Notes under the pieces: generated by a model
Told to the model about the DNA's origin: nothing
Database searches by the model: none
Seen by the model: the letters and a program-made list of their open reading frames with translations, nothing else
From: a virus
Direction: 5' to 3' (one strand)
DNA length: 24,739 nucleotides
IMG/VR virus record: IMGVR_UViG_3300032820_000110
Span: 1-24,739 of that record
In this document: piece by piece, positions 9,321 through 17,523 of the stretch
Position numbering within the stretch: position 1 is the first letter of the stretch
Layout: each line of letters begins with the position of its first letter
Program-made: the position numbers and the translations under genes

Positions 9321-10165
9321 TACAGTGCTCCATAATTAACCATCAAATAACCATGGCTACCAGTATGAACAGCTTCAGGTTTAATTTCCTGAATCTCCTG
9401 AGCTATAACTCCTGTAGTAGGATCATCAATACCAAGCTCCCTAGCTTCATCATTCCAGTTCCAAGTATAAATGTTATAACCTTTTGAAGATTTACCTAGA
9501 TATTTAATAGCCTCTTTTAGCCTTATATCACTCCACATTGCTATTATTGCTGCAGAAGCCAATGACCCAGCTAACTGAGTATTTTGAGCTCTGGCTGCGG
9601 CTTTTGAAGCTTGGTATTCAGCCATTCTTGCTTGTGCATTTTGTGCTGCACTACCCATTCCCTCAATAGCCCCACCATATACCCCTTGGGCTATATTGGC
9701 TAAATTAGCCCTCAACCTGTTATTGGATTCTAGCTGAGCTATCCTGGCATTATTAGTAGTTCCAGCAACAGCTAATGACTCCCCTCTTTGACTGGCTCTA
9801 CCCATTTCTGATCTTTGGGCGCCCGTAAGTTCTGTACCATACCTTTCTAAATTTCTTTGTCGTGTTCCCCTAGATATCTCAAACTGCTTTTTAGCTAATC
9901 CAGGAGCTTCATCTACTAATGAAGTGTCTTTTAATCTACCAATTGTTTCTTCTTCAAAGGTACTAAAATTTTTCATCCAATCAAGATACTCTCGCTTAGT
10001 TATACCAGCATAGGCTGTTTCAGGGTTTGATACATTAGGTATAAGATAATTCTCTGAATACCCAGGAGGTGCACCAGGGTTACCTGGCTCAGTTACTCCA
10101 CCAATGTCTCGTCCACCAATAGAACCACTGTGGGCCGTTGGGTTAAATCCTGATGGTATTGGCAT
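9320..10165 (-). CDS. Ala-rich virion protein with C-terminal peptidase S74 (intramolecular chaperone) domain
   Basis: Residues 1-60 are Gly/Pro-rich. Residues 60-200 are helical and rich in Ala, Gln and Arg, resembling small internal virion proteins. The C-terminus is an S74 intramolecular chaperone domain: SDIRLK at 212-217 is the conserved autocleavage region, GVIAQEIQEIKPEAV (252-266) is the family's central motif, and HGYLMVNYGAL ends the protein. In tail spikes and fibres this domain assists trimer folding and then cuts itself off. Here it sits on a 281-aa protein with no beta-helix or fibre repeats. A hydrophobic stretch (LAGSLASAAIIAMW, 198-211) lies just before the cleavage site. The gene is 3 nt from the upstream gene and overlaps the next by 1 nt. 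It may be an internal virion or tail-tip protein. Confidence 0.85.
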   Translation of the reverse strand: MPIPSGFNPTAHSGSIGGRDIGGVTEPGNPGAPPGYSENYLIPNVSNPETAYAGITKREYLDWMKNFSTFEEETIGRLKDTSLVDEAPGLAKKQFEISRGTRQRNLERYGTELTGAQRSEMGRASQRGESLAVAGTTNNARIAQLESNNRLRANLANIAQGVYGGAIEGMGSAAQNAQARMAEYQASKAAARAQNTQLAGSLASAAIIAMWSDIRLKEAIKYLGKSSKGYNIYTWNWNDEARELGIDDPTTGVIAQEIQEIKPEAVHTGSHGYLMVNYGAL

Positions 10166-10168
10166 TGC

Positions 10169-10681
10169 TTAGGTCTTCCCGTAAAGTTTCATTGCGCCAT
10201 AAGTCCCAACCATCTCACCGAGAGCACCCATTTGTGCACCACTAACCATCATTCTATTTCGGCTCTCCTCTATAACTCCTTTAGCACCAAGCCTTGCAGC
10301 CACACTTAATCCACTCATAGTCTGGGCTTGTTGCCCACGAGAAGCAGCTAATACATCTGAAGCCATATTTGTACTTATATCTTTGGCTTGGAGAGTACCC
10401 TGTAACATAGCAGAAGTACCAAGGCTTGCCCTATCAGCAGCTCCACTAACACTTTCAACTGCTGATAACCCAGGCATTTGTCCAGTGGTAGCTTGTGCTA
10501 CATCTGCACCAGCTCTACCCCGTAACATCGGGGCATAATCTCTTTTAGCCTCATCTCTCCACTCTTTTAATACTGGATCATAGGTTTTTTTGAACCTATT
10601 GTATTCAGCTAAAGCAACACCCGCTTGTGTCTTTTCGGCCTTACTTGCCGCATAGTCTTGTCTTTTTGGTTTACTACTCAT
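10169..10681 (-). CDS. Ala-rich small internal virion protein
   Basis: The 170-aa protein is rich in Ala, Gly, Met and Gln. Its N-terminus (about 10-60) is a charged helix of the kind found in podovirus proteins beside the internal core genes: a KAEKTQAGVALAEYNRF-like helix, then YDPVLKEWRDEAKRD and the motif LRGRAGADVAQA. The rest is small-residue-rich and looks helical. The start overlaps the stop of the GNAT-like gene by 4 nt (ATGA), implying translational coupling. By position it could correspond to the T7 gp14-type ejection protein, but sequence alone does not establish this. There are no catalytic motifs. Confidence 0.78.
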   Translation of the reverse strand: MSSKPKRQDYAASKAEKTQAGVALAEYNRFKKTYDPVLKEWRDEAKRDYAPMLRGRAGADVAQATTGQMPGLSAVESVSGAADRASLGTSAMLQGTLQAKDISTNMASDVLAASRGQQAQTMSGLSVAARLGAKGVIEESRNRMMVSGAQMGALGEMVGTYGAMKLYGKT

Positions 10682-11100
10682 ATCTCTTTCTTATATACAT
10701 AACTGGTTAATTTATATCCATACTTTGGAGCAACCTTGCTCCATCCCTTTCTACTCGTTTGAAACTCAATATTATCTGCATGTAACTGATTTGCAAGCCT
10801 ATCCAACAAATCAAACCCATCTTTCGAATAGTCACACTTAGGGTCTTGGTAAGCTGCCCACACATATAGAGTGGGTCCACCCCCATGGTTCTGCTGTGTA
10901 CTGGTAATGAGAAATCCCACATTTTTATCTTTTTCGTATCCAATATATAAATCAGCTTCTTTATTCTTTAAGGCCACATATATGTCTGCTGGCACCCAGT
11001 CCGAATAACTTTTCTTAATTATGTATCTTAACTTCTCCTCTATATCTTCATAAACAAATTGCAAATCGTCTTCAGCTATTTTTGACAATACCACAGACAT
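10678..11100 (-). CDS. GNAT-fold acetyltransferase-like phage protein
   Basis: The 140-aa protein has the outline of a small GNAT-like fold found beside virion genes of many podoviruses (T7 gp13 region). It shows an N-terminal helical part, a strand with YIGYEKDKNVGFLITS where the core strands of GNAT enzymes lie, a second strand around LYVWAAYQD, a helix FDLLDRLANQLHA, and the ending TSRKGWSKVAPKYGYKLTSYVYKK, typical of the C-terminal GNAT strand-helix-strand. A canonical acetyl-CoA loop (Q/RxxGxG/A) is not evident, so catalysis is uncertain and the fold may be structural. It directly abuts the adaptor gene upstream (stop at 11101) and overlaps the next gene by 4 nt. Confidence 0.75.
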   Translation of the reverse strand: MSVVLSKIAEDDLQFVYEDIEEKLRYIIKKSYSDWVPADIYVALKNKEADLYIGYEKDKNVGFLITSTQQNHGGGPTLYVWAAYQDPKCDYSKDGFDLLDRLANQLHADNIEFQTSRKGWSKVAPKYGYKLTSYVYKKEI

Positions 11101-11787
11101 CTATCCCTTCTCCGATCCATACCTCCGATATCTTCTACTAGGAGGTACACCTACACCAGAATATGTAACTTTCCTCCCTACTCCAATATCGGCTCTCCTA
11201 GCTTTTATCTCTGCGTCTTGTACTGTTTGCCCAAATAGCCCAGCATAATCCATTGCCGCCTGTGGGTCAGACCAATCCCTCTGTGGCATCCTCAATAATC
11301 TCCACAAGGCTCCAAAAATAATTCCATCTCTGTAATCATCCGCTACCTGGGTCAATATATTATTAGAACTACGAGAGGGCTTTAATGATACATTCATAAT
11401 AATACCACTAGCTTTAGTAGTATCTGGCACAGGTATCAACCAAAACAAATCAGGTGATTGCTGTAAAAAATACTCAGGCGTGGAAGTATTATTACTTTCC
11501 CTCCACTTAGGCTTCCTACTCTCAAGCATCCTTGGGGTTATTGCTTCTAGGTCTTTACCATCATAAATTCCCCAAATTATCTTGTCCACCTTAGTACCCG
11601 TAGGCTGCCCAAACTCATACTCATAAATACCAGCTACAGTGGTTATAGGGTCTAACTCCTTTGTATATACCGCAGCTTTTTCACAAAGCTCTATAGTAGA
11701 AGAACGTAAAGCATTCTCTACAACAGTATCTGGACACCCAGGTACATAGGGTAATACATCTTTCATAAATGATTCAAAACTAGCCAT
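11101..11787 (-). CDS. Phage adaptor / tubular tail-type protein
   Basis: The 228-aa protein begins with a helix containing LPYVPGCPDTVVENALRSSTIELCEKA. That pattern (DVLPYVPGCPD, then a helix ending in a Cys) recurs in podovirus head-to-tail adaptor or tubular tail A-like proteins. A beta-rich middle follows, then a helical segment DDYRDGIIFGALWRLLRMP with the nearby DWSDPQAAMDY. The C-terminus is basic (RYRRYG). It overlaps the upstream adaptor-like gene by 8 nt. It probably forms part of the connector below the portal. The assignment to the adaptor/tail-tube group is from family resemblance and gene order. Confidence 0.8.
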   Translation of the reverse strand: MASFESFMKDVLPYVPGCPDTVVENALRSSTIELCEKAAVYTKELDPITTVAGIYEYEFGQPTGTKVDKIIWGIYDGKDLEAITPRMLESRKPKWRESNNTSTPEYFLQQSPDLFWLIPVPDTTKASGIIMNVSLKPSRSSNNILTQVADDYRDGIIFGALWRLLRMPQRDWSDPQAAMDYAGLFGQTVQDAEIKARRADIGVGRKVTYSGVGVPPSRRYRRYGSEKG

Positions 11788-12469
11788 TACTCACTATCTG
11801 TATATCGGGTTTAATAAAAGCGTCTATTTGAGCTTTGCCTTGGACACTTACCGCAAACATTTGGTAATGAACACCAGCTCTCGCTCCATTACCAGCAAAT
11901 TCAGCATCCTTAGTAAAGGCTCTAAATAAACAATAATCTATAATAGCATTAGAATAATTATCTGGAATTCCTATAGTACTACTTGCAGCTGATAAATCTG
12001 TTGGTCTTTGCGAATACACAAGTTCTACATAAGCATTACCAGCTACCCCAGGGTACACATAAAAATTCAAAGGGTCATTCTCATCAAATAAATAATGCTT
12101 TGGAATTGCCCCATGAGTTGCGTCACCTGCTACAGTAGGATTATGCCAATCTGGGTCTTGTGTATCTAAAATATCCCAAGCTACCAATCTAATAGCCCGA
12201 CCACCAGTAGCAGCATTAACAGTACTAGACATATTACGCACTACACTAATAAGCCTTAATCCATCAGTAGGTATAGCCTGTTTAGTACCAGTAACTAATT
12301 GCACATTGGAATGAGTAGCAGTAGCATCGGGCTTTATATTAGTTATCTCACGTTGAGCATCATTAATGTAATTTAATAGTTCAGCTTCAGTCCACCGCAC
12401 ATTCGCTGTGTCCTGTAATGTAGCCTCAATACGTGCTAATAAATTTGTTCCAGTTGTTACTGATGCCAT
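11780..12469 (-). CDS. Phage adaptor protein (DUF6682-like)
   Basis: The 229-aa protein matches the pattern of phage adaptor proteins of the DUF6682 type. The N-terminal helices carry LQDTANVRWTEAELLNYIND and REITNIKPDA. A strand ends in GTKQAIPTDGLRLISVVRNM, followed by GGRAIRLVAWDILD and DPDWHNP, then the C-terminal helical part with IPDNYSNAIIDYCLFRAFTKDAE. Such proteins sit between portal and tail in podoviruses. The start codon overlaps the upstream stop by 1 nt (TAATG) and the end overlaps the next gene by 8 nt, so the genes are probably co-translated. Confidence 0.85.
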   Translation of the reverse strand: MASVTTGTNLLARIEATLQDTANVRWTEAELLNYINDAQREITNIKPDATATHSNVQLVTGTKQAIPTDGLRLISVVRNMSSTVNAATGGRAIRLVAWDILDTQDPDWHNPTVAGDATHGAIPKHYLFDENDPLNFYVYPGVAGNAYVELVYSQRPTDLSAASSTIGIPDNYSNAIIDYCLFRAFTKDAEFAGNGARAGVHYQMFAVSVQGKAQIDAFIKPDIQIVSNG

Positions 12470-12894
12470 TAACCCTCTTCACCTACTATTATTTCAGCCC
12501 AAATTTCATCTCTTTCATCTGAGCTAATTTGTTCCCCAAATACACCTTTAATAACAGATTGCTTAGGTAGCCCATCAGTAGTGAAATCACTAGGGGAACC
12601 CTCGTCTAATACCTGTTGTAAAGCTGCTTTCAATTTATCTTCTCTATCTCTATTGTCATTGATATCAATAACAATAGCATCCTCCACTTCTCCCTCATCA
12701 ATAACCCCTATCTCAGATGCAAGAATAGTTGGGCTTTCAGAAACTGAAACCCCTTCTTTTACTTCCTTAGCACCTTGTTGAAGAGCCACTAATGAGATGT
12801 CATCTCCTAACTCTTTTGGCTCACCAGCATATAACCATATGGAAGCTCCCCAAGTTGTAGATATATACATATCTGAATCTGAAACTATTTTCAT
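12469..12894 (-). CDS. Conserved head-associated phage protein
   Basis: The 141-aa acidic protein lies directly after the capsid gene. Residues 1-45 form a small strand-rich part (MYISTTWGASIWLYAGEP, then DDISLVALQQGAKEV), a pattern common in small proteins encoded next to podovirus capsid genes. Residues 85-135 contain KLKAALQQVLDEGSPSDFTT and GLPKQSVIKGVFGEQISSDERDEIW, a compact helical module also seen in phage head-associated proteins. The molecular role (head decoration, completion or connector) is not known to me. AGGAG at spacing 6 precedes the ATG. An intrinsic terminator lies between this gene and the capsid gene. Confidence 0.75.
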   Translation of the reverse strand: MKIVSDSDMYISTTWGASIWLYAGEPKELGDDISLVALQQGAKEVKEGVSVSESPTILASEIGVIDEGEVEDAIVIDINDNRDREDKLKAALQQVLDEGSPSDFTTDGLPKQSVIKGVFGEQISSDERDEIWAEIIVGEEG

Positions 12895-12909
12895 AATTAC
12901 TCCTAAATT

Positions 12910-12942
12910 AAAAAAAGAAGAGGGGCCACCATAAAGATGGCC
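12910..12942 (-). terminator. Intrinsic terminator after the major capsid gene
   Basis: On the minus strand GGCCATC (12942-12936) pairs with GGTGGCC (12930-12924) across a TTTAT loop, with one G-U pair. It is followed by a CT-rich spacer and seven T residues (12916-12910). It lies about 20 nt past the capsid stop codon. It probably attenuates transcription so the capsid is made in excess over downstream genes. Confidence 0.8.
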
Positions 12943-12963
12943 ACCACTTCAATTAAGACTGGA

Positions 12964-14112
12964 TTATGCGTAAGCAACATCAAGTCTAATTACACCAAAG
13001 TCCTCTACGGCACTATTTATATCGGAATTGAATTTTGGTTTCTTCAATCCAAATATCTTGCCAATAGAGATACCATTTTGGTTACCATAGTCGAAGTTAT
13101 CTTCAACCATTTCAGGTAACCCGATATCAGCCATCGCAAGTGATTGTGCTCCACAGAATAAGCAAGCAGAGCCATTGACGTCAGCGTCAGCTCCCCACTT
13201 GTATCCAGCAGCACCCGCATTACTTGAGGTTCCAGTTGTTGCGCCAGAAGTATTAAACACGTGTCTGAACTCGTGAATAAATACACCATCGACCATCAAA
13301 CTAGAAGATCCAGCAAACAAACTGTTGCTAGGTCCTCTTACTCCGGCATTCCTGACGTTAGCCAAGAAATCAGAGTCTAGTTTAATATCAGCCATAACTT
13401 GTGGAGTTACGAAAAGATGAAAACTCTCTTCGTTACCTGCGCTCCGGATACCACGGATGTAGTTATCTTTAGCGTAGGCTTTTAGGTCCACAATTGTGTT
13501 ATAGGCCAGTTTATCAGCAGCTACAGTAGCTGTGACATCTCCAGCAACCAAACCATTAGTTGCATCCCACCTTCTATGTCTATTAGAAGTTGGAGCTGTG
13601 ATATCGCTATTAAAAGCAAGATCACCTAAGTTTTGACCTGAAGTATAAACCGGTCTTAACGCACCATTGTTCTTTTGCGTGTAAGCAACACCAGAAAGCG
13701 TTAAAAACGCTAATTGGTCAATTCTATCGGCAATTGCATAAGCAAGTGCATCTCTAGAATGCTCACGAAAAGTAACAACTGATTTTTGATCCGCTAGACG
13801 ACCTGCGAGTCTATTCGCAAATCTCAATTGATCTAGTTGGATCACTATGTCGTACGCACGTAACGATTCTTCGTTACCTTCCAGTGTGTTGTCTCCAGTC
13901 ACACCATCACCAGTCATATCAGCAAGTAGAGTCAATACTGCTCTAGCTCCCTTGTCTGACTTAGTGAGTTCACTAACTCTCTGGACCATTGCATTAGATC
14001 CAGAACCAGCGAATTGGTTGATAAACGACATGTTACGAGCAACGCGCCAAAAGTCACGTGACCAAGCCGTTAATTGTTCGGAGGTCAGTGACGCGAAATT
14101 AGTATTAGCCAT
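12964..14112 (-). CDS. Major capsid protein (N4-gp56 / DUF4043 family)
   Basis: The 382-aa protein matches the N4-gp56 family of HK97-fold capsid proteins. The N-terminus reads TSEQLTAWSRDFWRVARN. It contains MVQRVSELTKSDKGARAVLTL and TGDNTLEGNEESLRAYD, then QLDQLRFANRLAGRLADQKS and FREHSRDALAYAIADRIDQ. The middle has HLFVTPQVMADIK and the C-terminal part GADADVNGSACLFCGAQSLAMAD, followed by DYGNQNGISIGKIFGLKKPKF. The ATG has a good upstream ribosome site (AGGAG, 6 nt). Arg codons are often CGT/CGC and third positions are richer in G/C than in neighbouring AGA-rich genes, consistent with high expression. A long untranslated leader precedes it and an intrinsic terminator follows, so it is set apart from the tightly packed genes on either side. 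Confidence 0.93.
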   Translation of the reverse strand: MANTNFASLTSEQLTAWSRDFWRVARNMSFINQFAGSGSNAMVQRVSELTKSDKGARAVLTLLADMTGDGVTGDNTLEGNEESLRAYDIVIQLDQLRFANRLAGRLADQKSVVTFREHSRDALAYAIADRIDQLAFLTLSGVAYTQKNNGALRPVYTSGQNLGDLAFNSDITAPTSNRHRRWDATNGLVAGDVTATVAADKLAYNTIVDLKAYAKDNYIRGIRSAGNEESFHLFVTPQVMADIKLDSDFLANVRNAGVRGPSNSLFAGSSSLMVDGVFIHEFRHVFNTSGATTGTSSNAGAAGYKWGADADVNGSACLFCGAQSLAMADIGLPEMVEDNFDYGNQNGISIGKIFGLKKPKFNSDINSAVEDFGVIRLDVAYA

Positions 14113-14328
14113 TTGGCTTCTCCTATATTACGTTACTATTTAACCTGCCAACTTATTGGGGTGACAAACCAACCCGTGTACCTCGTATCGTGAGGAAACG
14201 ACTTCGCGACTTTAACGAAAGCGACCTCGACCAGATTTACGTCATGATAGACGAAAGCGTTTGTTTACCTTAACGACCAGGGCTAGATATCGTTCTAGCT
14301 TACGAATTCTTATATGATATATGACTCT
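14113..14328 (-). promoter_or_regulatory. Structured leader / intergenic region before the capsid gene
   Basis: This 216-bp gap is the longest non-coding stretch in the virion module. On the minus strand it contains the hairpin GCTAGA-ACGATA-TCTAGC, the short hairpin CGTC-TATCAT-GACG, and CCTC/GAGG pairing around ACGATAC. ACGAAAGCG occurs twice on the plus strand (14215-14223, 14251-14259), and ACGA recurs many times. It ends in the capsid ribosome site. No convincing promoter was identified. It may hold the capsid promoter or an mRNA-stabilising or processing leader. Confidence 0.5.
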
Positions 14329-15399
14329 TTATCCAAAGTCACCACGCAATCTGCGTAAAGTTTCCTCTGGTAAAGCATTAAACTCATCTTCTGATAAAGC
14401 ATTCACATCAAGTGTTCCTTCTCCCCGCTCTGCATTGCCTTGACCCTTAAGATCAGGTGGCTGAGATTCAGATGCTTCTATCTTTTTTTGTACTGCAGCT
14501 TTCTTTTTCTTTTGTGCAATCTCCCCATTACCTTTTTTAGGTAAAGGGGTTGTTGCCTCTACTATTGGTTCATTTCCCGCTACAACATATTTAGTTGCTT
14601 TAGTCAGAGCATCTGATGCTTGATACCCTTGCACTATAAAAGCATCACGAAGATCAATTACTTCATCTGCCATTTCCTTATTATAATCCTGACTGTTTTC
14701 GTCAAGAATAGGGTATTGTTCTTGTATTAACTGAGCTGTAGTTTGTAACTGTATAGCTTCCTGACTTTGCTGAACTGTCTGACCCATCTTCTGCTGAACT
14801 TCAAACATAGTTTGCTCTCTTTCAGCATTCCTTATCTCAGTTCTTAAAGCTGTAGCTTTTTCAGACTCCCCATCAAGAACTAGTTGCTGATATTCAGCTT
14901 CTTTAGTATCAAACTCATACTTGGGTGCTTCTGCTTGTACTTCTGCTTCTTTAGCCATTTGCTCATTTAATTGTTTCTGTAAAGCTTTTTGTTTTGCTAA
15001 AACCTCATCCAACCTAGATTTAGGAACCATAGGAGATTTTTTCTTCTCTTCTACTTCATCCCCTGACTGCTCATCAAATTCTGCAGTAGCTGTCTCCTCG
15101 ACTGGCTCCTCAACTTGTTCGCCTCCTTTATCACCATCTTCTGGCGAGTCATCACTTTCTGCTGGCGCCTCTTCCTCTGGTTCGTCACTTTTTGCCTGCT
15201 CTGTTGGTTCTTCCTGACTTTCTTCACTCTCCTCCTCCTTGGGGTTACCCTCTAAATCTAAATCAAAACTTAAATCCTCTACAAACGGGGCGGCATCTTT
15301 TTCCGTCAGCTTGTCTGCCCCAGGTATACCATCAAAGGTAACATCTAATAGGCCTGCCTCTTCTTGAGGTGCCTTTGTTTTTGCTTTTGCTCTTGCCAT
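14329..15399 (-). CDS. Capsid scaffolding protein
   Basis: The 356-aa protein lies between portal and capsid genes, the usual scaffold position. The first 35 residues are mixed. Residues 35-120 are extremely acidic with runs of Glu, Asp, Ser and Pro. Residues 120-230 are a Gln/Glu/Lys-rich coiled coil, starting with PMVPKSRLDEVLAKQKALQK, a pattern frequent in phage scaffold proteins. A helical C-terminal domain and a Lys-rich segment near 285-310 follow; a basic C-terminal element would fit capsid-protein binding. It ends LSEDEFNALPEETLRRLRGD. AGGAG overlaps the portal stop codon, 6 nt from the ATG. Confidence 0.85.
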   Translation of the reverse strand: MARAKAKTKAPQEEAGLLDVTFDGIPGADKLTEKDAAPFVEDLSFDLDLEGNPKEEESEESQEEPTEQAKSDEPEEEAPAESDDSPEDGDKGGEQVEEPVEETATAEFDEQSGDEVEEKKKSPMVPKSRLDEVLAKQKALQKQLNEQMAKEAEVQAEAPKYEFDTKEAEYQQLVLDGESEKATALRTEIRNAEREQTMFEVQQKMGQTVQQSQEAIQLQTTAQLIQEQYPILDENSQDYNKEMADEVIDLRDAFIVQGYQASDALTKATKYVVAGNEPIVEATTPLPKKGNGEIAQKKKKAAVQKKIEASESQPPDLKGQGNAERGEGTLDVNALSEDEFNALPEETLRRLRGDFG

Positions 15400-15408
15400 A
15401 ATTTACTC

Positions 15409-17523
15409 CTATTTATTGCTAGTTATTGCAGCTGTTGCCATTTTAACAGCAGCTTGCGTTTCCGTCTGCCCCCTTCTCATATCATTCGTATCAGCAGATA
15501 GGTTTTGACGTAATGCTAATTCTTCTCTCTTCATCTGTAACTCAGCCTGTAATTTAGCTATCTGTATTTGTGGATCTATTTGAGATATATCCTGTGCTTT
15601 AGCTGTATTAAGTTGGGCTTCAGATTGAGTTCTCATAACTTCAGCTTCTAATTGAGCTATCGTTAATTGTATTTGCCTAATTTGTGCTTCTGCTTGGAAT
15701 TGCATAATTGCTGCTTCTTCTTCGGTTGGTGGTTCTTGTCCAGTCATTACCCTTATACGTCTTGCAAGTTCATTTTTCCTCTGTAAGTTCGAGTATTCTA
15801 TAATAACATCATCAGGTATGGGAACCCCCATTTGTTTTAGTTCTAGTGCCTGTGCAAACTGAATATCATCAAAATTGTCCCTAGCTGGTGCAGTACTTAC
15901 AATTACATCGTACTCACCAATTGTTAAGTCATTAACAACTATGCCTTCAGGGGTCATCTGATTAACCATCATTGGTTCACGTGGTTTCATTGGGTCTTCT
16001 TCATTTGTAACCTGAATAACCCGCTCTTCAGTATAAAAATTTTGTATTAAACCTAATACATTTTCTGCTAGATATTGTCTTGTCTTAGTCAGATTATCTA
16101 ATGGAACCTGAATCATCAAAGCCCCCCGTTCCTGTTTAGCTCTTATTGCTACTCCTGATACTTCTGGTTTATCAGTGCCTAACATAGAATCACCAATACC
16201 ACTTATCTCTTTTATATTAAATGAAGCTTTCATAGCTATACGATCTAAACCAGTGGGGATTGTATTGGATGGAATTTTGGCAGGGAGGGCGGAGCCACGA
16301 TTATACTCGAGAACTAACCCTGTCTCAGCCCCATGTTCCTCTAAGTCATCTGCAGTCATACCCACTAACGACCCAGACTCCACCATCCACCCACTATTAG
16401 CAGTGGTGTTTACTATGTGTAGCTCTTGAGAGGAAATTTTATTAAGTTGTTCTTGAGGTGAGAGTAAATTTCTCACCATACCAAATGGTTTACCTCTTCG
16501 CCAATAAGGGAAATAAGGCACAATAGTAAAATCAGAATAAGGAGACCAATCATCATGAAGTACCACTTTATCAGCGGTTACTGTCCACTTAACCTTTTTA
16601 ACTAGTTTTTCAATTACACTTAATCCATAGTCACTTGCAAATTTATTCCTCTTTTGTTTTGACCAACCATAAGGAACTTCTCTCATATCCCCTGTAAAAT
16701 CATCAACAAAGAATTGACAGTTCATAAGCTTACGATGTTGTCGTTCAATAACCCTTATTGCTCTAACTGCTCCAACTTCTTCTGGAATATTTGGAGATGT
16801 TGAGCCTGAATATTCCAAATTAGCATTTGTATCTCCATATCTCTGTTCTTCATATTCAATAGAGTCCATTCCATAACTTGATCCGTTCTCCGCTATCACT
16901 CTTAACTTATCTGCTTTTTTCTGCCCATACAGTTCTTCAATTTCATCCGTTGTCATCCAACGGGTCTTAAATACTTCGTCCCACGTTTTTGGGTCCCATT
17001 CTTTTGCGTCAGGGTCTATTAATATATCTAATGGATCTTCAGCTTTTATTCTTACCTCTCCTTCCAAATGGTCACTAAAGTCCATGCGTACATCAAAATA
17101 CCCACGGTCCTGAATTAATCCGTCCGTAAATACCTGGCTCTCTGTCCAATCTAATTTATTATTATCACCAATTTGCTTAAATAATTTATTAAGAACAACT
17201 GCCGTTTCTTCATTGGTATTTCTTCTAGGCTTAAATGAAATATCCATTCTTCTCGTAGACTGTTCACCTATTACAGTATTTACAGTCGGAAGTATTGTAT
17301 TAATTGTAAGTGCAGGTCTGCCTTCTTCATCTAAAGCTGCAATATCTGCTTGATCCCACTGATCCCCCCGATAAAAAGCATCACAGCGTTTAGCCATCTC
17401 GACATAATCTATATGACCATTGTCCCTGGCCCTTTTATAACGTTCCCAATTATTTTTGGAAATACGCCCCTCTTCTTCCCCGCTCAGTTTTTTCTGTTTT
17501 TTACTATATCTAGGATCTGGCAT
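15409..17523 (-). CDS. Portal protein (P22-type)
   Basis: The 704-aa protein fits the P22 portal family in length and motifs. Near the N-terminus are DYVEMAKRCDAFYRGDQWD and RPALTINTILPTVNTVIGEQ, then QVFTDGLIQDRGYFDVRMD and EDPLDILIDPDAKEWD. The central part has VPYFPYWRRGKPFGMVRNL and SPQEQLNKISSQELHIVNTT, then the GIGDSMLGTDKPEVSGVAIR segment of the stem/tunnel region. Residues 630-700 are a Gln/Ala-rich coiled coil. The portal forms the dodecameric vertex through which terminase packages DNA. Its ATG overlaps the large terminase stop by one base (TAATG) and the scaffold gene follows 9 nt downstream. Confidence 0.93.
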   Translation of the reverse strand: MPDPRYSKKQKKLSGEEEGRISKNNWERYKRARDNGHIDYVEMAKRCDAFYRGDQWDQADIAALDEEGRPALTINTILPTVNTVIGEQSTRRMDISFKPRRNTNEETAVVLNKLFKQIGDNNKLDWTESQVFTDGLIQDRGYFDVRMDFSDHLEGEVRIKAEDPLDILIDPDAKEWDPKTWDEVFKTRWMTTDEIEELYGQKKADKLRVIAENGSSYGMDSIEYEEQRYGDTNANLEYSGSTSPNIPEEVGAVRAIRVIERQHRKLMNCQFFVDDFTGDMREVPYGWSKQKRNKFASDYGLSVIEKLVKKVKWTVTADKVVLHDDWSPYSDFTIVPYFPYWRRGKPFGMVRNLLSPQEQLNKISSQELHIVNTTANSGWMVESGSLVGMTADDLEEHGAETGLVLEYNRGSALPAKIPSNTIPTGLDRIAMKASFNIKEISGIGDSMLGTDKPEVSGVAIRAKQERGALMIQVPLDNLTKTRQYLAENVLGLIQNFYTEERVIQVTNEEDPMKPREPMMVNQMTPEGIVVNDLTIGEYDVIVSTAPARDNFDDIQFAQALELKQMGVPIPDDVIIEYSNLQRKNELARRIRVMTGQEPPTEEEAAIMQFQAEAQIRQIQLTIAQLEAEVMRTQSEAQLNTAKAQDISQIDPQIQIAKLQAELQMKREELALRQNLSADTNDMRRGQTETQAAVKMATAAITSNK

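Noticed and set aside
12964-13289. Frames overlapping the capsid gene (60-aa plus strand, 81-aa minus strand)
   Set aside because: They lie entirely within the well-supported capsid gene and match no recognisable family.
14176-14182. GTGTACC in the capsid leader, as a further copy of the iteron-like element
   Set aside because: A single 7-mer is expected a few times by chance in a window this size, and similar copies occur inside coding regions (for example near 9230 and 11143).
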